A DNA stretch of 64,000 nucleotides, taken from Perkinsus chesapeaki. Lineage: Eukaryota > Perkinsozoa > Perkinsida > Perkinsidae. Position 1 is the first letter of the stretch, and every line of letters begins with the position of its first letter. A program made the position numbers and the translations under genes. The notes beneath the pieces are model-generated. The model made no database searches and was not told the DNA's origin. It saw nothing but the letters and a program-made list of their open reading frames with translations. The DNA lies in assembly GCA_013115145.1 (NCBI GenBank), contig JAAPAO010000070.1:28437-92436 (forward strand), in the 5' to 3' direction. Shown here one piece after another: positions 11,401 to 25,774 of this stretch.

Positions 11401-14400
11401 TAATACCTAATACCATCCTCACTTCCTAGACTATTAGACTACAGCAGTCTCAACTTACAGAGTTTAATATAGGATCAACCTTCTCTACATCAGTTACCAA
11501 TAATACAGTACCAAACCGTAATGCAGCTTCAAGATGTTTAGTAAAAGCTGGATCAGTGAAGGATGTAACCTTTAGTTTACCAGATGATCTTGATGATGAT
11601 GACACTGTTGTATGCTCATTTTGTAGGAATGTTATCGCTTGACCTGATGGGTCTACTATCATTGGATAACGTATGTATCTAGAACAGACAACTGCTACTG
11701 CTGCTGGGATGAGGGTGATGATGTAGTAAATATTAGTATAATACTACTACTACTTATCAATAATAATAGCATTCTGTATTGATAGATCATCATTAGGTAA
11801 TTGATTAGCTACCCATGATAGACGTTGACCTGGCTTCGACAGGTATTCAATAAGAGATATATTATTATTAATCTGGATATAATAACAAATTAATATTACT
11901 TTGTATATATAATGAATTACCTTAGCAGTTCCATTGGATGATGACTGGAAAACATGTAACCATTGTTGATGTAGCTCTTGTCTATGCACATGTTCACAGA
12001 ATCCACTATATGTACAGAACGCTGCACCAATAACAGTATCACCTATTATACTACCTGAAAATAATAAGTAACTAGTCTCCCCTCCCCCCTCCCCAACCCT
12101 ACCCGACTGAGCTTTATATGTCTCCTTTTGTATTTCCCATCTTTCCTTCTCAGATGCTAATGATGCCAATAAATCAGATGACCTACTGGTGCTGTTAGTA
12201 CCTCTATACTAACATAGTTATTACCTTTTACACATAGATGATACCTCTTCCATCTCGCTACGTATACTTTGCCCTTCACTTATTAGCTGAGCATATTCTT
12301 CTTTATATTGTTCTATCTCTGACTCTAACTTCTCCAGTAATTCACTATTAGCTTTCAATTTGCCATTACTAACCTACACCCCCACAACCATTTTATACAT
12401 TAATAGCAGTACCACATCATTACCTTCTGTTGTGCCTCTAATTCGGCTACCTCTGCCCTCAATGGTCCAATACTTTGTAGCATTTTACCATAACTAATCT
12501 GACTCATAACCCATTGTGCTAGTGGACCAGCTGCCCTTGATGCACGCTCTATTCTATCCATATCCCAGGCAGATGATTTAAGATACCTATAGATGCCTAA
12601 TAATACTATTAAACCGCTTTATTACCCTTCAACACGTTCTCTAGCAGCTACACTTAGTGCATCAGTATTAAATTGTAATACAGTTACCATAAGCTGTGGA
12701 TCCTTTAACTCCTTTCTAATATGATCCCAAGTTAGCTCTACACCGGGGCCATAGTTCCTGATATTGATATACTATATAATCCATAGCACTATAACACTAC
12801 TACTACTACCTTATTAAACACACTACAGCCTCCAATGTTATCTTAACTGGTGCAGGTGGATTAGGTAATGATCTCATCTCATCAACTTGCTTCCTTTGTA
12901 TAGCTTGTACTAATTGCCTTGCATGATTTAAAGCAGGTTCAACTTCAGCTAACTCCCTAGCAACTTCATCTTGCCTTGATGCAGCCTACCATAATAATAT
13001 TAATACAACCCTGGCCCACAGTTACTACCAATTGATGATCCTTATTCAACTGTTCTCTAAGTAACTGACTTTCCCTCTTCTTTTGTTCAGCTTCACTCTG
13101 CCCCTTTATCATTTGTGCCATCTTACTCTCAGCTTGCTTATTCTTTTCAGCAAGTAACTCGGACTTATGAGATAATTGTGTCTACATTGTAATCATCATT
13201 ACATCATCATCTTCAACTACCCTCAATCATCACCTTCATTTCAGCCACCTGCTCTCTAGTCTGATGTAACTTCTCCAAGCCTAGGTTTAAATGTCGTTGT
13301 TGCTCTGCCCACTCAGCCCGTTTAGCAGTGTACAATGACTCAAAGTGCCTCAAAAAGTCCATGTAATCCCTAGGGGTTATATAAGCAAATCTTTTGCCCA
13401 TATCTCTCAATGAGTTATGTAGGTTAACAACACTCTCATGTATACATACCATACTACTAGCAACTGATGCTGCCTGAAAACAGTATTAGATAGAACAACA
13501 ACAATGGTGGTGGTGTAATTGCTAGTAAGGCATTACCCTCTCTTCGACATCAGGAGGAGGTGCAGCGCCTTTACCGTACTGGAAACAGTATTGAGGTAAG
13601 TCTAGATTAGTAAGGGTATCATGAGCTATTTGTAGTAGAGCATCTGTTGGCCAATCACCAACCCAGTTAACAACACATCTGTTAAATAATGCTGGTGATG
13701 TTGCTTTACGATTATGGAAGTCTGGGTTAGCTGGGTTCATAGTAAATACTATATGAAGGTTACGTTGGACCTAAAAACAAACTACGTTCATCATATTTAT
13801 CACAAATGTGGAATAATCCTTTGTAACAGATAATATAACAATAAACTCACCTGCTTAGTAAAGTTGGTAAATAGCTCATTAGCATCATCATCATCAGTTG
13901 TAGCGTCCTTAGCCATAGTAGTATTGCTACTACCACCTTCAGTAGTAGCAACAGCAGCACGACACTCATGTATTAGATTCTGATATTCATCACCTTCGAA
14001 TAGCCCAGGGACCTAATAAAGGTAGTCTAAGGTGCTAATAACATGCTGCTGCTGTTGGTGGTAGTAGGTAGTACCTCTCCTCCAGCTAATAAGGCATTCA
14101 TCCTCTCTAGGAATGCAGGACCAAGGACATTTGACTCATCGAATATGAAACATATCTTTTCACCCTTTACACCAGCACGTTTCATAACATTACGAAGATC
14201 AACCTCAAATGAGTGTATATCGTATGACTTGCCAATCTGGAGTCAATTAATAAGGTGACAATCTCCTTATAATAAATGTGATAACGCACCTACCTTTAAC
14301 TGAAAGATAGATAAACCATTCATCCAACTAACAAACTTAGATAGGACTGTTTTACCAACACCACTAGCACCAACAAGTAACATATGACCTAATGATGATG

Positions 14401-17400
14401 ATATGATTAATACAGTATAAACAAGGTAAGGATAGGGTATTACTACCCAAGGGCTGCCTGAGGACTCTATCAACCCTGGTTATGTGATCTAACATTGTAT
14501 CAAATATTGATAATTTAACAGATAAAGCATCTTCATAGAACTCTTCTAGTTTAGCACCAACAAAGCCTCTAAGACGCTCTATATCAATCTAAAAGGGATT
14601 ACAATAACCAATGAGATGTCTCGTATAGTAGCTATTTCTACTACTACCTCAGTATAATACTTGCTACCATAATGTGAGAACATTATTGGTCTTATTAATT
14701 CCTTATCTGTTGCCCCCAGATATTCTTTTGCCGTATCATCAATTATACCATCAGCCACTCTACGTTCTTCACTACTAGTTAATCGATCACGGAACACTCT
14801 CATAGCTTCATGGATAAATAGACGTATTAATTGAGTACGTGACATACCATCATATTCTATCATAGCTTCATATAAGGCTATCTTCCATCTTGTTAGCTCT
14901 CTAGGTGAATAGAAATAATGTGGTTGTCCAGAATTATCAACAGTAAAGGTATTACTCATCTTATTATATACATCAACCATAGCTCTGGTCAACATATCAG
15001 CATAATCACCAAGTTGTGGCTGTAATGTTGTTAACATAGCCCTAGAGAATGTACCATATATTTGTATCAAAGAGCTACTAGAAGGATAGTCTACAAATAA
15101 GACAGGTACATGACGTAGGAACCTATCGCTCATAGCATGTCGACCAGCATCGGTAGAAGGGTTACATGCTCCAACAAACAATATACGCTCTACGCTAACC
15201 CATGATCTATCACTAGGCCTATAAAAGCCTTTAGCCTCTATCATCTGCCTTATGAACATTATAACTCTTTGTGTACCATAATCATCTGGTACTGGTAAGT
15301 TAATCTCATCACAGAATACTACTAACCATTTATCATGTGATCCACCAGATGGTCTAAGTCTCCAGCCAGATGATGTCTGACAACATTCACAATACATCAT
15401 TAATGTTCTCATTAGCATTTCTGGTGTAGATTCACTGGAGAAGTTCAAAGAGGCTACCTCTACTGTATCACCAAGGTTACGTAAAGCTGATAGTAACGTC
15501 ATAGACTTGCCAGAGCCAGGAGGGCCACAAAGGACGAAATGCCTTTTAGAGGCTATCCAAGCATTAATGCATTCAGCATTCCTCTCAGTATCCATAGTTG
15601 ATATAACAAGATTAGCATTTAATACTTGACCAGCCTCTATATCAATACTTTTAACTCTATCACCCCATGGACTCCATTCACCATCAATAGTCCGTACCTC
15701 ATAGTCCAGGAGACTACTTGTTGTAGACAATGACATCGGCACTGGAACACCACTGGCTTCAGCTTCGGAGGATACAAAGCGTCCAAACTCTTGTCTATCA
15801 GCAAGGGGAAGGGAAGAAGCAAATCCCCAGCATACTGATAATATAAGGGCTTTATCAAGATACCTCTCTCTTATAGATGCATTACGACAGGAACACATGG
15901 CACGATTAACATAATGTTCAAGTAGACTGAACATAGCATTAATACCTCTAGTAGAGGTAAATGGCATAATATGACACGAGGCTAGCTCCTTAGCATAGCT
16001 TAATGAACGGTATACTAGACCACCAGGATGGAAGAAACGCATAAGTGAATCGATAAAGCAGCTAGCAGTGTCAGAGGTATCCAAAGTCGTGGATGATCGT
16101 GTTGTCGAGCCCTTATATGTTGTATTAGTAAGACACTTTAGTTGTCTAATACATATCATATTATCAGTTACTGTATCTGGACTAAACCATACCATACCAC
16201 ATCTTGATACTGTAGCCATTGTAGCATGTTTAAGGGAATCAACCTAATGATAATTAGGGTTAATATATTGGAATCTTTTTAGGATGCTCTATTACCTCAA
16301 AGACTATCCTAACATTATAAGGTAATAATAAACGTTCACCACTTGGTAATGTTAACATTTTATTATCATCAAGTACTGAGTTAAGATTCTCAGCCCAATT
16401 AGGATCAACATCTCCATCAAATATAATCCAATTACGTCTATCTATACCAGTAGAAGAGTGTTCCCCTACCATCCCTATCCTATCATCATCATCTATCCTA
16501 TCACCACTGGTTGCTGCAGCACTATTAGTTATTATAATTTTCCTTAGTATACCAGTAAATACACCATCTGTCCATTCTCTAGTAGTAGTATCTAATCTAC
16601 CATATAGATCATCCTTTAACATAGCCTTTGGCTCTATGATAAATGACTTGGATGCTATTCGTTCATGACGTTGCAGAGCTTCTAATAATACCTTAGTAAC
16701 AGATGACCTGAACAATAATGATGACTATCACATTCATGCCCTCCTCCTTACTTTCCACTCCCTACTGGCCCAAATAGTATAATGCCATGATGTAGTTTTT
16801 GTAGCTGATAGAGTTGCAAGCACTTCTCAATAAACGCCTCTTGTGGGTCTAGGCCCTTCTCCTTGCATACGTTGATAACATGTAGCTTAAGGCTCTCTTC
16901 ATCAAATGCTATTGCCTACAGCAACCTATCATGGATCTGCAAACCTTTGAGTATTTACCTTAGTCTCGGGGAACACCTCCTTTACTAGCTTAGACATAAT
17001 AATAACATCATCACCGACTAGTTTAGGTACAATAGCATTGGCAACAGCACGAAGTATTATAACTTCCTCAGATAAAGGAGGCTGTTCATCGTCCTCATCA
17101 TTCCCTTCGGTAATAGCCTTAGATGATCTCATAAGACTACCAGCACTAGCTAGTACACTCTTTAATGCTCTTAAGCCAAAGTCATAGTGTAGCTGGATGG
17201 AGAGGTCTTTGGCACATCTATCAAATAGTTCAACTACTCTTGATGATAAATATTCAGCTTGTTTAAATCCTTGTGAGTAAAGCAATACCTCAGCTATTAA
17301 TGCCTTATCAGGTACTATCATAGCTACTTGTCGGAATAATTGTTTAAGATTGTCAGGAAACTTAGATCTTCCTGCATATCCAGGATTAGTAGTAACAAAT

Positions 17401-20400
17401 ATACCAACATTACGGGATAGAGATACTGGGCGATCGAGGATGCTAACCTTATCACGTTCATGTCTTAGACCAGATTGTATAGCATATATCTGTTGACTCA
17501 CTGCCGATAAGATACGCTCCTCTAATCTATTAAATTCATCAAAGCATCCCCAAGCACCAACTTGGCATAAACCAACGAATATACGCCCCATAGCAGTAAA
17601 GTCAAAGCTTTCATCACAACAGAATACCATAACAAGTCTACCTAGTTGTGCTCCTAATGCTTTAACTGTCTCTGTTTTACCAGTACCAGCAGGGCCAAAT
17701 GGATTACCACCTAACCTCATATCAAGTGTCTGAGCTAATGCCATATAACAACGATCAGTTAATGGAGTTTGGACTAATCTATCACATACACCAAGATACT
17801 CAAAACCGTAAGTGAATACAGCATTACATATCTCAACATTAACCTTCATACCATCATTTGGATAAAATCTATGTTTAAGTACTCTTAACCATTCAAAATG
17901 ATGTGGGCTAGAACATCCAACACTATCCAGATGACGGCTAACTTCTCTTTGATGTATAACTTCACTTATCAATTGTTCATATTTCCTCCTTAGTAAGTTA
18001 TCGGACTGTGCCCCAGTAGACCCACCAGCAGCGGCTGCTGCTGCTGACAATGCCTCCAGTTGAGTTATACAATCCTCTATAACAGTAGCAGTACCACCAT
18101 CCTTACTAAGGGCTGATGATTGTGCATTACACCATCTAGCTTGGCATGCTAATAATGCTATTTGGGCAGGGAACTTCTGAGCCAAGTCTAGTATACTTAA
18201 TCTAGGATCCATAGCTTCTAATAATAACTCTGGTAAACGGGTATACATTGCCTTCTCTATTGAACTTAATACATAATATACACCACGTTTAGCATTATTA
18301 ATACCATCATTAGATATATTAACTGCTATTTTATGAGTATCACCAAGATGTACCACCTCATACTCTCGACTTCTTATTGCTGTTATCCATACTATATTAC
18401 CATCCTTATCATCTTGACATATCTCTATACCAGCAATACCAGCAAACATCTTACCCAAGTGTTGTGATATAATATTAAGATCTTGTGAGTTGCCTATTAT
18501 CTCTAATAAATCCTCATCACCAACAAAGTAAAATCTAGGGAACTGTGCCCTTTGCATCTCCAAATAATCTCCTAATGCCTTTTGTATCCTACTCAATGTC
18601 CTTCCTAATCTCTCCAAGGTATTAATAATATTATCATTAACTATAAGATCTAATATATTAACCTTATTGTCTGTTATCTTTCTCATTATTGATATAAATT
18701 CAGCATCAACTGATATAAACCTTGATGATTCTGTTGGTAATAATGTCCGTATATCCTCTGAGTTACAGAATATCCCTTCAAGATAGACATATCTTCTTTG
18801 TACATTAACCCATATATCCAATAATACTCTTAATTTAGTAAGCCTATCTTCCCATGATATAGTATCAGCCTCAAATACCTTATAATAAGGTGAATGCTTC
18901 ATAGCATCTAATGATCCTATATGCTCATCTAGTTGGGTAAATAGATCATCCCAACCTTTAACCAAATTACATTTACCACCAAAAGGTATTAATTCAAGAT
19001 TTAACGTACTCCAATAATCCTTAACATTATTAATAAATTCCTCTAATGCTAGCTCACCCGATGCCTCCACCATTATACCACGTAGTTCCTTCTCCTTTTC
19101 TATAAGGGCTCTACATTCCCAAAGCTGCCCTAGTTGTATAGTATTAATTGCTACCCCCATAGTAGTAGTACCACCACTTAGTGATATAATATGCATTATC
19201 TGTTTCCAATGCCTATCCTTTAATGCCTCCGACTTGAGATCCGCTATAAGTGGATGAAGCTGTAAGGCCGCCTTCACACGATTACGTAAATCATCATATG
19301 CATCATATTGACGTAATGCATCTGGTAGTTGTGCTAGATCCTCTAATAACTGTTCTAATGACTGCTTTATCTTTTTAGGTACTATAGCTGGCCATGGTGT
19401 ATCGGATATATCAGATAATTTATGATGTATACCACCAAGACCTTCCCATACCGATCTCAGATTTGATACATCTTCTCTTAATGGATCCAATCGTCTCTCA
19501 TTACTACAGTCTAAATCAAGTACCCGTTTAGCTTTAATAACCTAAGCCCATAACCTTATATACCAGAATAATGAGTAACCCTATTACTACCTGAACCAGT
19601 TCAAGTTGTACTTTAACTAATCGGGTATCGAATGATGATATACTCTGTAGTGCTCTAATAATACTCACTATTATCCTTAGTCACTATCTCGCTTACCTTC
19701 TTGGTGATTCCATTATATTATCCTGCTGCTGCTGTTGATTATTCCTCATAGTATTACCCCATTCATTATATAATTCATTAATTAGTTCCATAACTCTATT
19801 ATCATGTGTTGTTATTATACCCTTAACCTTATCCAAGCTCTCTTCTAATAGTTTAACTCTTCTATTTAATACCTATAACCCATTATAATCCCTAGTATCC
19901 CCATAAACTTCGACCCCTTACTTGCTGTAATGCAGTCCATTCCCCTTCTACCCTATCAGTCCATACCCAATCTCTTGGAAATGAATACCTTTGCCTCTGT
20001 AATAGCTTTTCCCCAGCCCTTAATGAAGCCACTCTCTGCGACCATGCTTTATTAGCATCTCTCTCAGCTTCACGTACACAAGTAACAAATTCAGCAATCT
20101 AAAGTTGGACTTTAAAGTGGTAGTAGTACCCTGTAGGATGTTATTACCTCTCTACAGCTTGTAACTACCAGTGTCTGTTGTTCAAGTGATGTCCTGGATT
20201 TCTCTAATTGTGCTAACATTGATCTAGTCTGATCAGCCATCTGTACTGCAAATGCTTGTAATACTTCCCTTTGCCATTGATCATATTTATGAAGTACTTG
20301 TTCCTGTATAGGGCTAAAGTCTATTGCTATAGGCCCAAATGTTTCCGTATCTCTAGCTGCATCTACAGCTATTCTAGCTATTCTAATCTCACTAAGTAAT

Positions 20401-23352
20401 TGTTGCCATGCTTCTATATCATCTCCTAGTTCATTAAATAATGCTGATGGTTCTGCACGCCATAATCCTTCATATTTAATCCAATTATCAACATATTTAC
20501 CCATACTATCAATAGTAGTATCAATAATATTATATGCTTGTAATAACATATTATCATTATTATCTATATCAATTAGATCCATAAATGTGCCCCCTCCTCC
20601 TCCTCCTCCACTAACCCTATCCTTTACAGTATTATTAACATTATCATATCTACCATGTCTTATCCTAGGAAAGTGTGATAGCTTAGCCAATAATACTGAT
20701 AGATTTTCCATAAGACCAGCTCTAGCCTCGTGTATACTTGGTTTTAACACTAACCGTGTATTGGGGCCTTCCTGTAGCATTATTAGCTCATGTACAGTAA
20801 TACCATCTTCAGGTATAACTCTAGTACCATTACGTGGCCAGTCCTCGAATTCATCCACCCATAACCCTACAACTGCCGATAGTTCAGCATAAAGCCTAGC
20901 AGCTAGCCTAGCGTTTAAATCGGATACATAGGATTCAAGGTTAGAACATCCAGCAAGGTTAAGGTCATCAACTATCTTTTGTACTTTACCAAATATACCC
21001 AATACCTGGTCGACATAACTAAGGGTTGTTGACTTATTAGAATTAGTAGTAGAGGTGCATGAGGAGGGTGGTGGTATAAGAATAGAGGAGTTAGCTGTTA
21101 AGAAGAGTTCCTCTTGATTAGGCCTATATAATGTATCATCTATCATATGGATACATGCTAGCTGGTCATCTACTAAATCATCTATACTATTAACCATAGA
21201 TAATACCTCAGTCCAACGATCTTGAAAAGTAAATATTAGATCACTAACTTCAGCAGTATAGGAGTATACAGCATCAATATCATCCCAACCTATATCACAT
21301 GCAGCTAATAATGCATCTTGTACTTTACTATGAAATTTTGCTAATAATGATGCTACTCTAGGTTGCTGTGCTAATGTAGTCCCCAATGACATATATGTTT
21401 CAGCACATTCTCGTAAGGTAACAGATAACGGATATATCTTCCTTATTTCCTCCCCTTTAACCTTTACAGCAAATGGTATTTGATAATGTAAACTATCAAG
21501 ATATCCAAGCTCTTGACATAAGATTAATAAATCCTCATCAAAGTTCATCTTTAGTTGTAATTCACCATTATTTGCCTTATATACTGATAACACTCTAGCA
21601 CCCCAATCAATTGATACATTACGTGCAGACTTAACCCATGTATCAAATAGTTTACTAGTATCCAACTTCTTACCAAAATAATCACATTCCTCTTTAATCC
21701 TTTGACCATCTATATGTTTATCCCAATTAGGCCCCAATACTGATGCTACTTGATTTATTAATGTAGTTAATCTCTTACTTATTTGCCTTGCCCATATTAT
21801 CTTTCCACTTAATGCAGGTACACCCCTCTGTAGTAACATAGTCTCTGTACCAGAACCCTCAAAGCCCTTTTTAAATGCCTCTTGTAAATCAAATATATCC
21901 CCTTTAACTCTAGTTAATAATGAGTTTTGATATTCAAGTACAGCGCTTCTTATCCTTAGTCTAAAGAATAATGGATTGAAGCGTGCAAAGGCTTGGAACA
22001 TATCCTTGGTAGTGGTAGCATTTCCTAATGTATCCCTCATAGTTGATATTATTAATGATTCAGCTCTAGCAATAAGATCAGCATATTCCTGTTTAGCCCT
22101 ATCCCAAGCTTCACTACCTTCATCACTTATATCCACACTATCAACTGCTAATATCTTATCATACGCAGCTATAACAGTATTCTTAGTAGCAACTGCTGCT
22201 GCTGCTGATGTAGTGTTATTATTATCGGTATCCCCCTTAGATGTAACAAATACCTTATCTAATGTATGTATAAACTGTTCATGTTGTTTTCTAAATTGCC
22301 TTAATTCTCCTATACGATCTTGTAATGGATCATGTGCAAATCTCATCTTAGCAGGTACCCTCTCAGATGACTGTCCACTACGATGTTTAAGCTCATCACG
22401 TAGTTGTTGTTTAAACTGTCTAGCTGATTCAGCCCAATTAACACATACTTCTCTACATAAACCCGTTAATAGTTCAAATTGCGTATAAGGTAATCTCATT
22501 AAAGATGTTCCTCCTCCTCCTCCTCCCTGCTGCTGCTGCTGGTACTGTCCTTTAGCTGGATGTAATATCTTATTTAATTGTATTAATAAATCCCTAGATA
22601 CATCCTCCATAAGCATAGCTGCCCTATATACTGGATATCTCCTAGCCTTCCTTAATGTCCTTTTCATATGATTGAATATACCATTAACAGCCTCTGATAT
22701 CTCCTCTATAGTTCCAGCATTCAATAATGCGTTTATAGGTAGCTCTCTTAATAACACTAGACTAGACTGCACTCTTTCTATATTATCAGGTAGCTCTACA
22801 TGTGCCTCAAATGTTACCGTTGATAGGAATCTTCTGCCTATGCGTAATACTTCTAGTGCAAATTGAACCTGGACCAGGTACGTGATGAAAAATATACTAC
22901 AACAACCTACTAGAGGGTCCTCTAATTGCTTCCTAACATTTAGTAGGTTAGTCTCGATTGCTATAAAGAACTCAATTTCCTTTATAGTAGCAGATCCACT
23001 ATCAGTTGTAATCTTCTTCCCTACTCCCCCAGCAGCAGTACTGAGGTGATCCTGGTGTTGTAGCTTAGTAACCTTATTAATATCTGTTATCCATCTATTA
23101 ACCTATACATCAATGGTAAGTTAGGTGATGGGTATTATTACTGATGTTTGAACAGCATCAAGGAATGCAGGATCTCTAAGCTCTTCTTGGGATAGATGCT
23201 CCTTAGCTGATATAGGGCTATTGGGATGGTCCTTCTTAAGCCTAGAGTATCTAATAACATTAATAGTAATACTAAACTATATATAGTTAATACACTTCAT
23301 CCACTATAGGATCAACTGATAGTATTGTGGTAGTAGGTATATGGTATTCCAT
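8488..23352 (-). CDS. Cytoplasmic dynein-1 heavy chain
   Basis: This is the minus-end-directed microtubule motor heavy chain, roughly 4,300-4,400 codons by span, in many exons with short introns. The tail starts near 23.3 kb, with [11 protein letters not shown] joined to [17 protein letters not shown]1 has [15 protein letters not shown] (P-loop 17696-17673) and [19 protein letters not shown], a sequence typical of cytoplasmic dynein 1 rather than axonemal or IFT dynein. P-loops follow in AAA2 (LFGPVGSGK, near 16760), AAA3 ([18 protein letters not shown], near 15515) and AAA4 ([11 protein letters not shown], near 14360). The stalk, AAA5 ([10 protein letters not shown] near 11640), SERPDVDEK-like [14 protein letters not shown] near 11130, and AAA6 complete the ring. 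The frame ends WLQLR-stop (TGA 8490-8488), about 350 residues earlier than the animal protein. The first intron appears to be only 19 nt. A further upstream 5' exon is possible. Confidence 0.96.
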
Positions 23353-23721
23353 AATAATAACCAACTATTATATTACTAACATATAACTCAATACAGTAAA
23401 TAAGTTATAACTCATCATCATGACACGTCACTGTGAATGATGTCTCCAGCTCAACATATTCGTACTTTGTCGTATTGATTCGATTGAAAGCCATCAGCAT
23501 ATCGATTATTCACTTATCATCCTACTGGTACGCAGTTGTATGAGACTAGATACTGCCAAACAGCTACAAAGAACTGTATAACCCATGCACAAGTTCAGAA
23601 CGGTCCGATTGAAACGAGGGCGGAGCGAACCGATTCATGAATTACATTTTCATAGACCAGAGCCAGATTTTTCTCAGTGTTCATAATAATCGCTTGTTAG
23701 CTGGTTTTTATTGTGTTGTTG
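23353..23721. other. Divergent spacer between dynein and tepsin-like genes
   Basis: About 370 bp lie between the dynein start and the plus-strand array. It should hold two promoters. An additional non-coding or short coding exon of dynein could lie here (an ATG run near 23425 on the minus strand). I see no confident element. Confidence 0.5.
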
Positions 23722-25113
23722 ATGATAGACTGGGAGCTTATACGTTATGCCACTAATACTGATAATAAACCTACACCTGGTTATGCCTTTAATGACCTTA
23801 TAACTAATATTAGAGAGAATCCACAAGGTGTACCTGATGTTGCTGCATATCTAGCTGAATGTGTATCTGGTGATCATGCACATGTTAAACTTAAAGCTTT
23901 ATTATGTATGAAACACTTAGCTAATAGAGTACCACCATTTAGGATACAATTAAGATCATATGCTACTATAATAGAGCAAGCTACACAATTTACAGGACCA
24001 CCTAGTCCTACATATGGTGATGAACCATATAGATTAGTAAGGGATACAGCAACTGCTGTATGGGATATTACATTTAATCATGTAATAATATATATTAATA
24101 ATAATATTATAATTGTTATATAGGGTGATGATATTGATACTGCAACACAATCTTTACAAAAGAGGATACAAGGTTTTGGATCAGCACCTATACTTAATAA
24201 TAATGCCCCAACAGTAGCCAGTACAGCTTTACATGGTGCTGCTGATTATGTTGGTGATGCTATATATGTAATAATACAACGCTATCCTATGATTAGCTAT
24301 ATTGTTATTTAGGATGTTGTATTAGATTATCGTGAGAAAGGTGCTGTTGGTACTCTACGTGATGCTACATTAGATGCAGCTGATCTAGTAGCTGATGGTT
24401 TAGAGGCAGCTGCAACATGGATGAGGGATATGTTAGCTGGTAGTACTCCACCACCATCTACCACTACTAGACCAGGTGGTGGGGCTAATATAACATTACC
24501 ACCTAATCTGGCTATATGTGATAATCAACCAATAACATCAACTGGTGGATTTTTAGAACAATATAGACAACAGAATGGTAGCCAATTTGCATCGGTATTA
24601 GAGCAACGGGCTAATAATGATGCTTCACCCTCGTCGTCGTCGTCCTCTTCATCATATAGTAATGGTTACCCTCGGGTTATAGGTCCTGGTATAGATATAA
24701 TGGTTGATGGTAAAGGAGCTGCTACTGTAATATCTGTGGATAGGACATTAAACCCCCCTGTCATAGTTGTACGGTTAGCTAGTGATGGTTCTAGGATAGT
24801 TGTTGATGAGGATAAATGCCATTTAGAGGATACTGGTGGTAACAGTCACCATACTGAGGATTTATTAGATGTTGGCGGAGAGGATGGTATAGATATTGGT
24901 GATGGGTATAAAGCAGTACCTATGGTAGGGTCAACACCTGCTAGTAAGATAGCTAATGATGATAATAGTGATAATGAGGTCAATACACCACCTCCCCCTC
25001 CACCACCACCATCTGCTGGTAATGATGATTTACTTGGATTACAGGATACACCTGAACTATTTCAAGACCCTGGTCTAGCTAAATCACTTAAGAAGGCTGA
25101 AGCTAATATTTAA
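23722..25113 (+). CDS. Tepsin-like ENTH-domain adaptor accessory protein
   Basis: ENTH/VHS-type superhelical domain proteins act at clathrin or AP coats. The first exon encodes GYAFNDLITNIRENPQG, HVKLKALLCMKHLANR and FTGPPSPTYGDEPYRLVR. The last run matches the AAxFxGPPDPxxG-YxxVR signature of tepsin, the AP-4 accessory protein, better than epsin or classical VHS proteins. Introns follow at about 24073-24123 and 24268-24312. The C-terminal half is low-complexity (Ser run, Pro run near 24990) with acidic patches and short hydrophobic peptides such as EDLLDVGG and DDLLGLQDTPELF, which could be adaptor- or clathrin-binding motifs. The start is ATG 23722, the first ATG in frame; the stop is TAA 25111-25113. 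AP-4 genes are not in the window, so the partner is inferred from the family. Confidence 0.75.
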
Positions 25114-25224
25114 TTGTAATCCTTTACTAGTAATATACGGCATAATACGTTTCTCTCCTCTCTATTATCCATTTTGTTATTAATCATTTCTATCACTAGG
25201 CGCCCTTTACCTTTTTGTGTGTCA

Positions 25225-25625
25225 ATGTCTGGAGCAGCTGTATTCAAGCGTCTGCCTTTAGCAGCTAAGGGTGTACAGGTGTATCAGGTAGTAGTCTATT
25301 ATTAATATATAATACTATTATTAATATCCCTTTGTAGGTATCTAAGGCTACATATCGTGCCGGGGCTGCATTAGGTATGGATTTATCTGTAACTAAGAAA
25401 CCATTAAATCAAGCATTAGATGCTGCTATACATAAACCACAATTTTTGGAGGTTGATACGTTAAAAGGTTATAAAGGGTTAATGAGGGTTAAGGATGAGG
25501 TTGGTATAATAGTAATATTAGGTATACCTGTTAATACATCATTAAACCAGACTACATTGGTCGATCCTTACCTTTCACGGTATATAGCTGATTTAAATGA
25601 TGTATACTTCATCAGAAACCAGTGA
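25225..25625 (+). CDS. Small conserved-looking protein of unknown function
   Basis: Two exons: the first encodes MSGAAVFKRLPLAAKGVQVY, followed by an intron of about 50 nt ending ttgtag. The second continues SKATYRAGAALGMDLSVTKK through HKPQFLEVDTLKGYKGLMRV to a TGA stop at 25623-25625. The stretch gttggtataatagtaatattag could be read through (VGIIVILG) or be a 22-nt intron, since both keep the frame. The basic, Ala-rich N-terminus without acidic residues could be a mitochondrial presequence. I do not recognise the family. Its position 111 bp after one gene and 149 bp before the next, in the same orientation, fits a real gene of the array. Confidence 0.6.
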
Positions 25626-25774
25626 TTAGGCAGCAGTATCAGTATCCACATTATGAGGGTTATGTTTCGTATTAGATGATGATGATAGTTACTACAACCA
25701 TAATACTTTATTATTGTGTTTATAGTCAGTAAGAGTGTACAAATGATGACAGTTGGTTGTGGGGGGTAGTAGTA

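Noticed and set aside
21976-22488. 170-codon plus-strand open frame inside dynein
   Set aside because: Antisense shadow of a long dynein tail exon.
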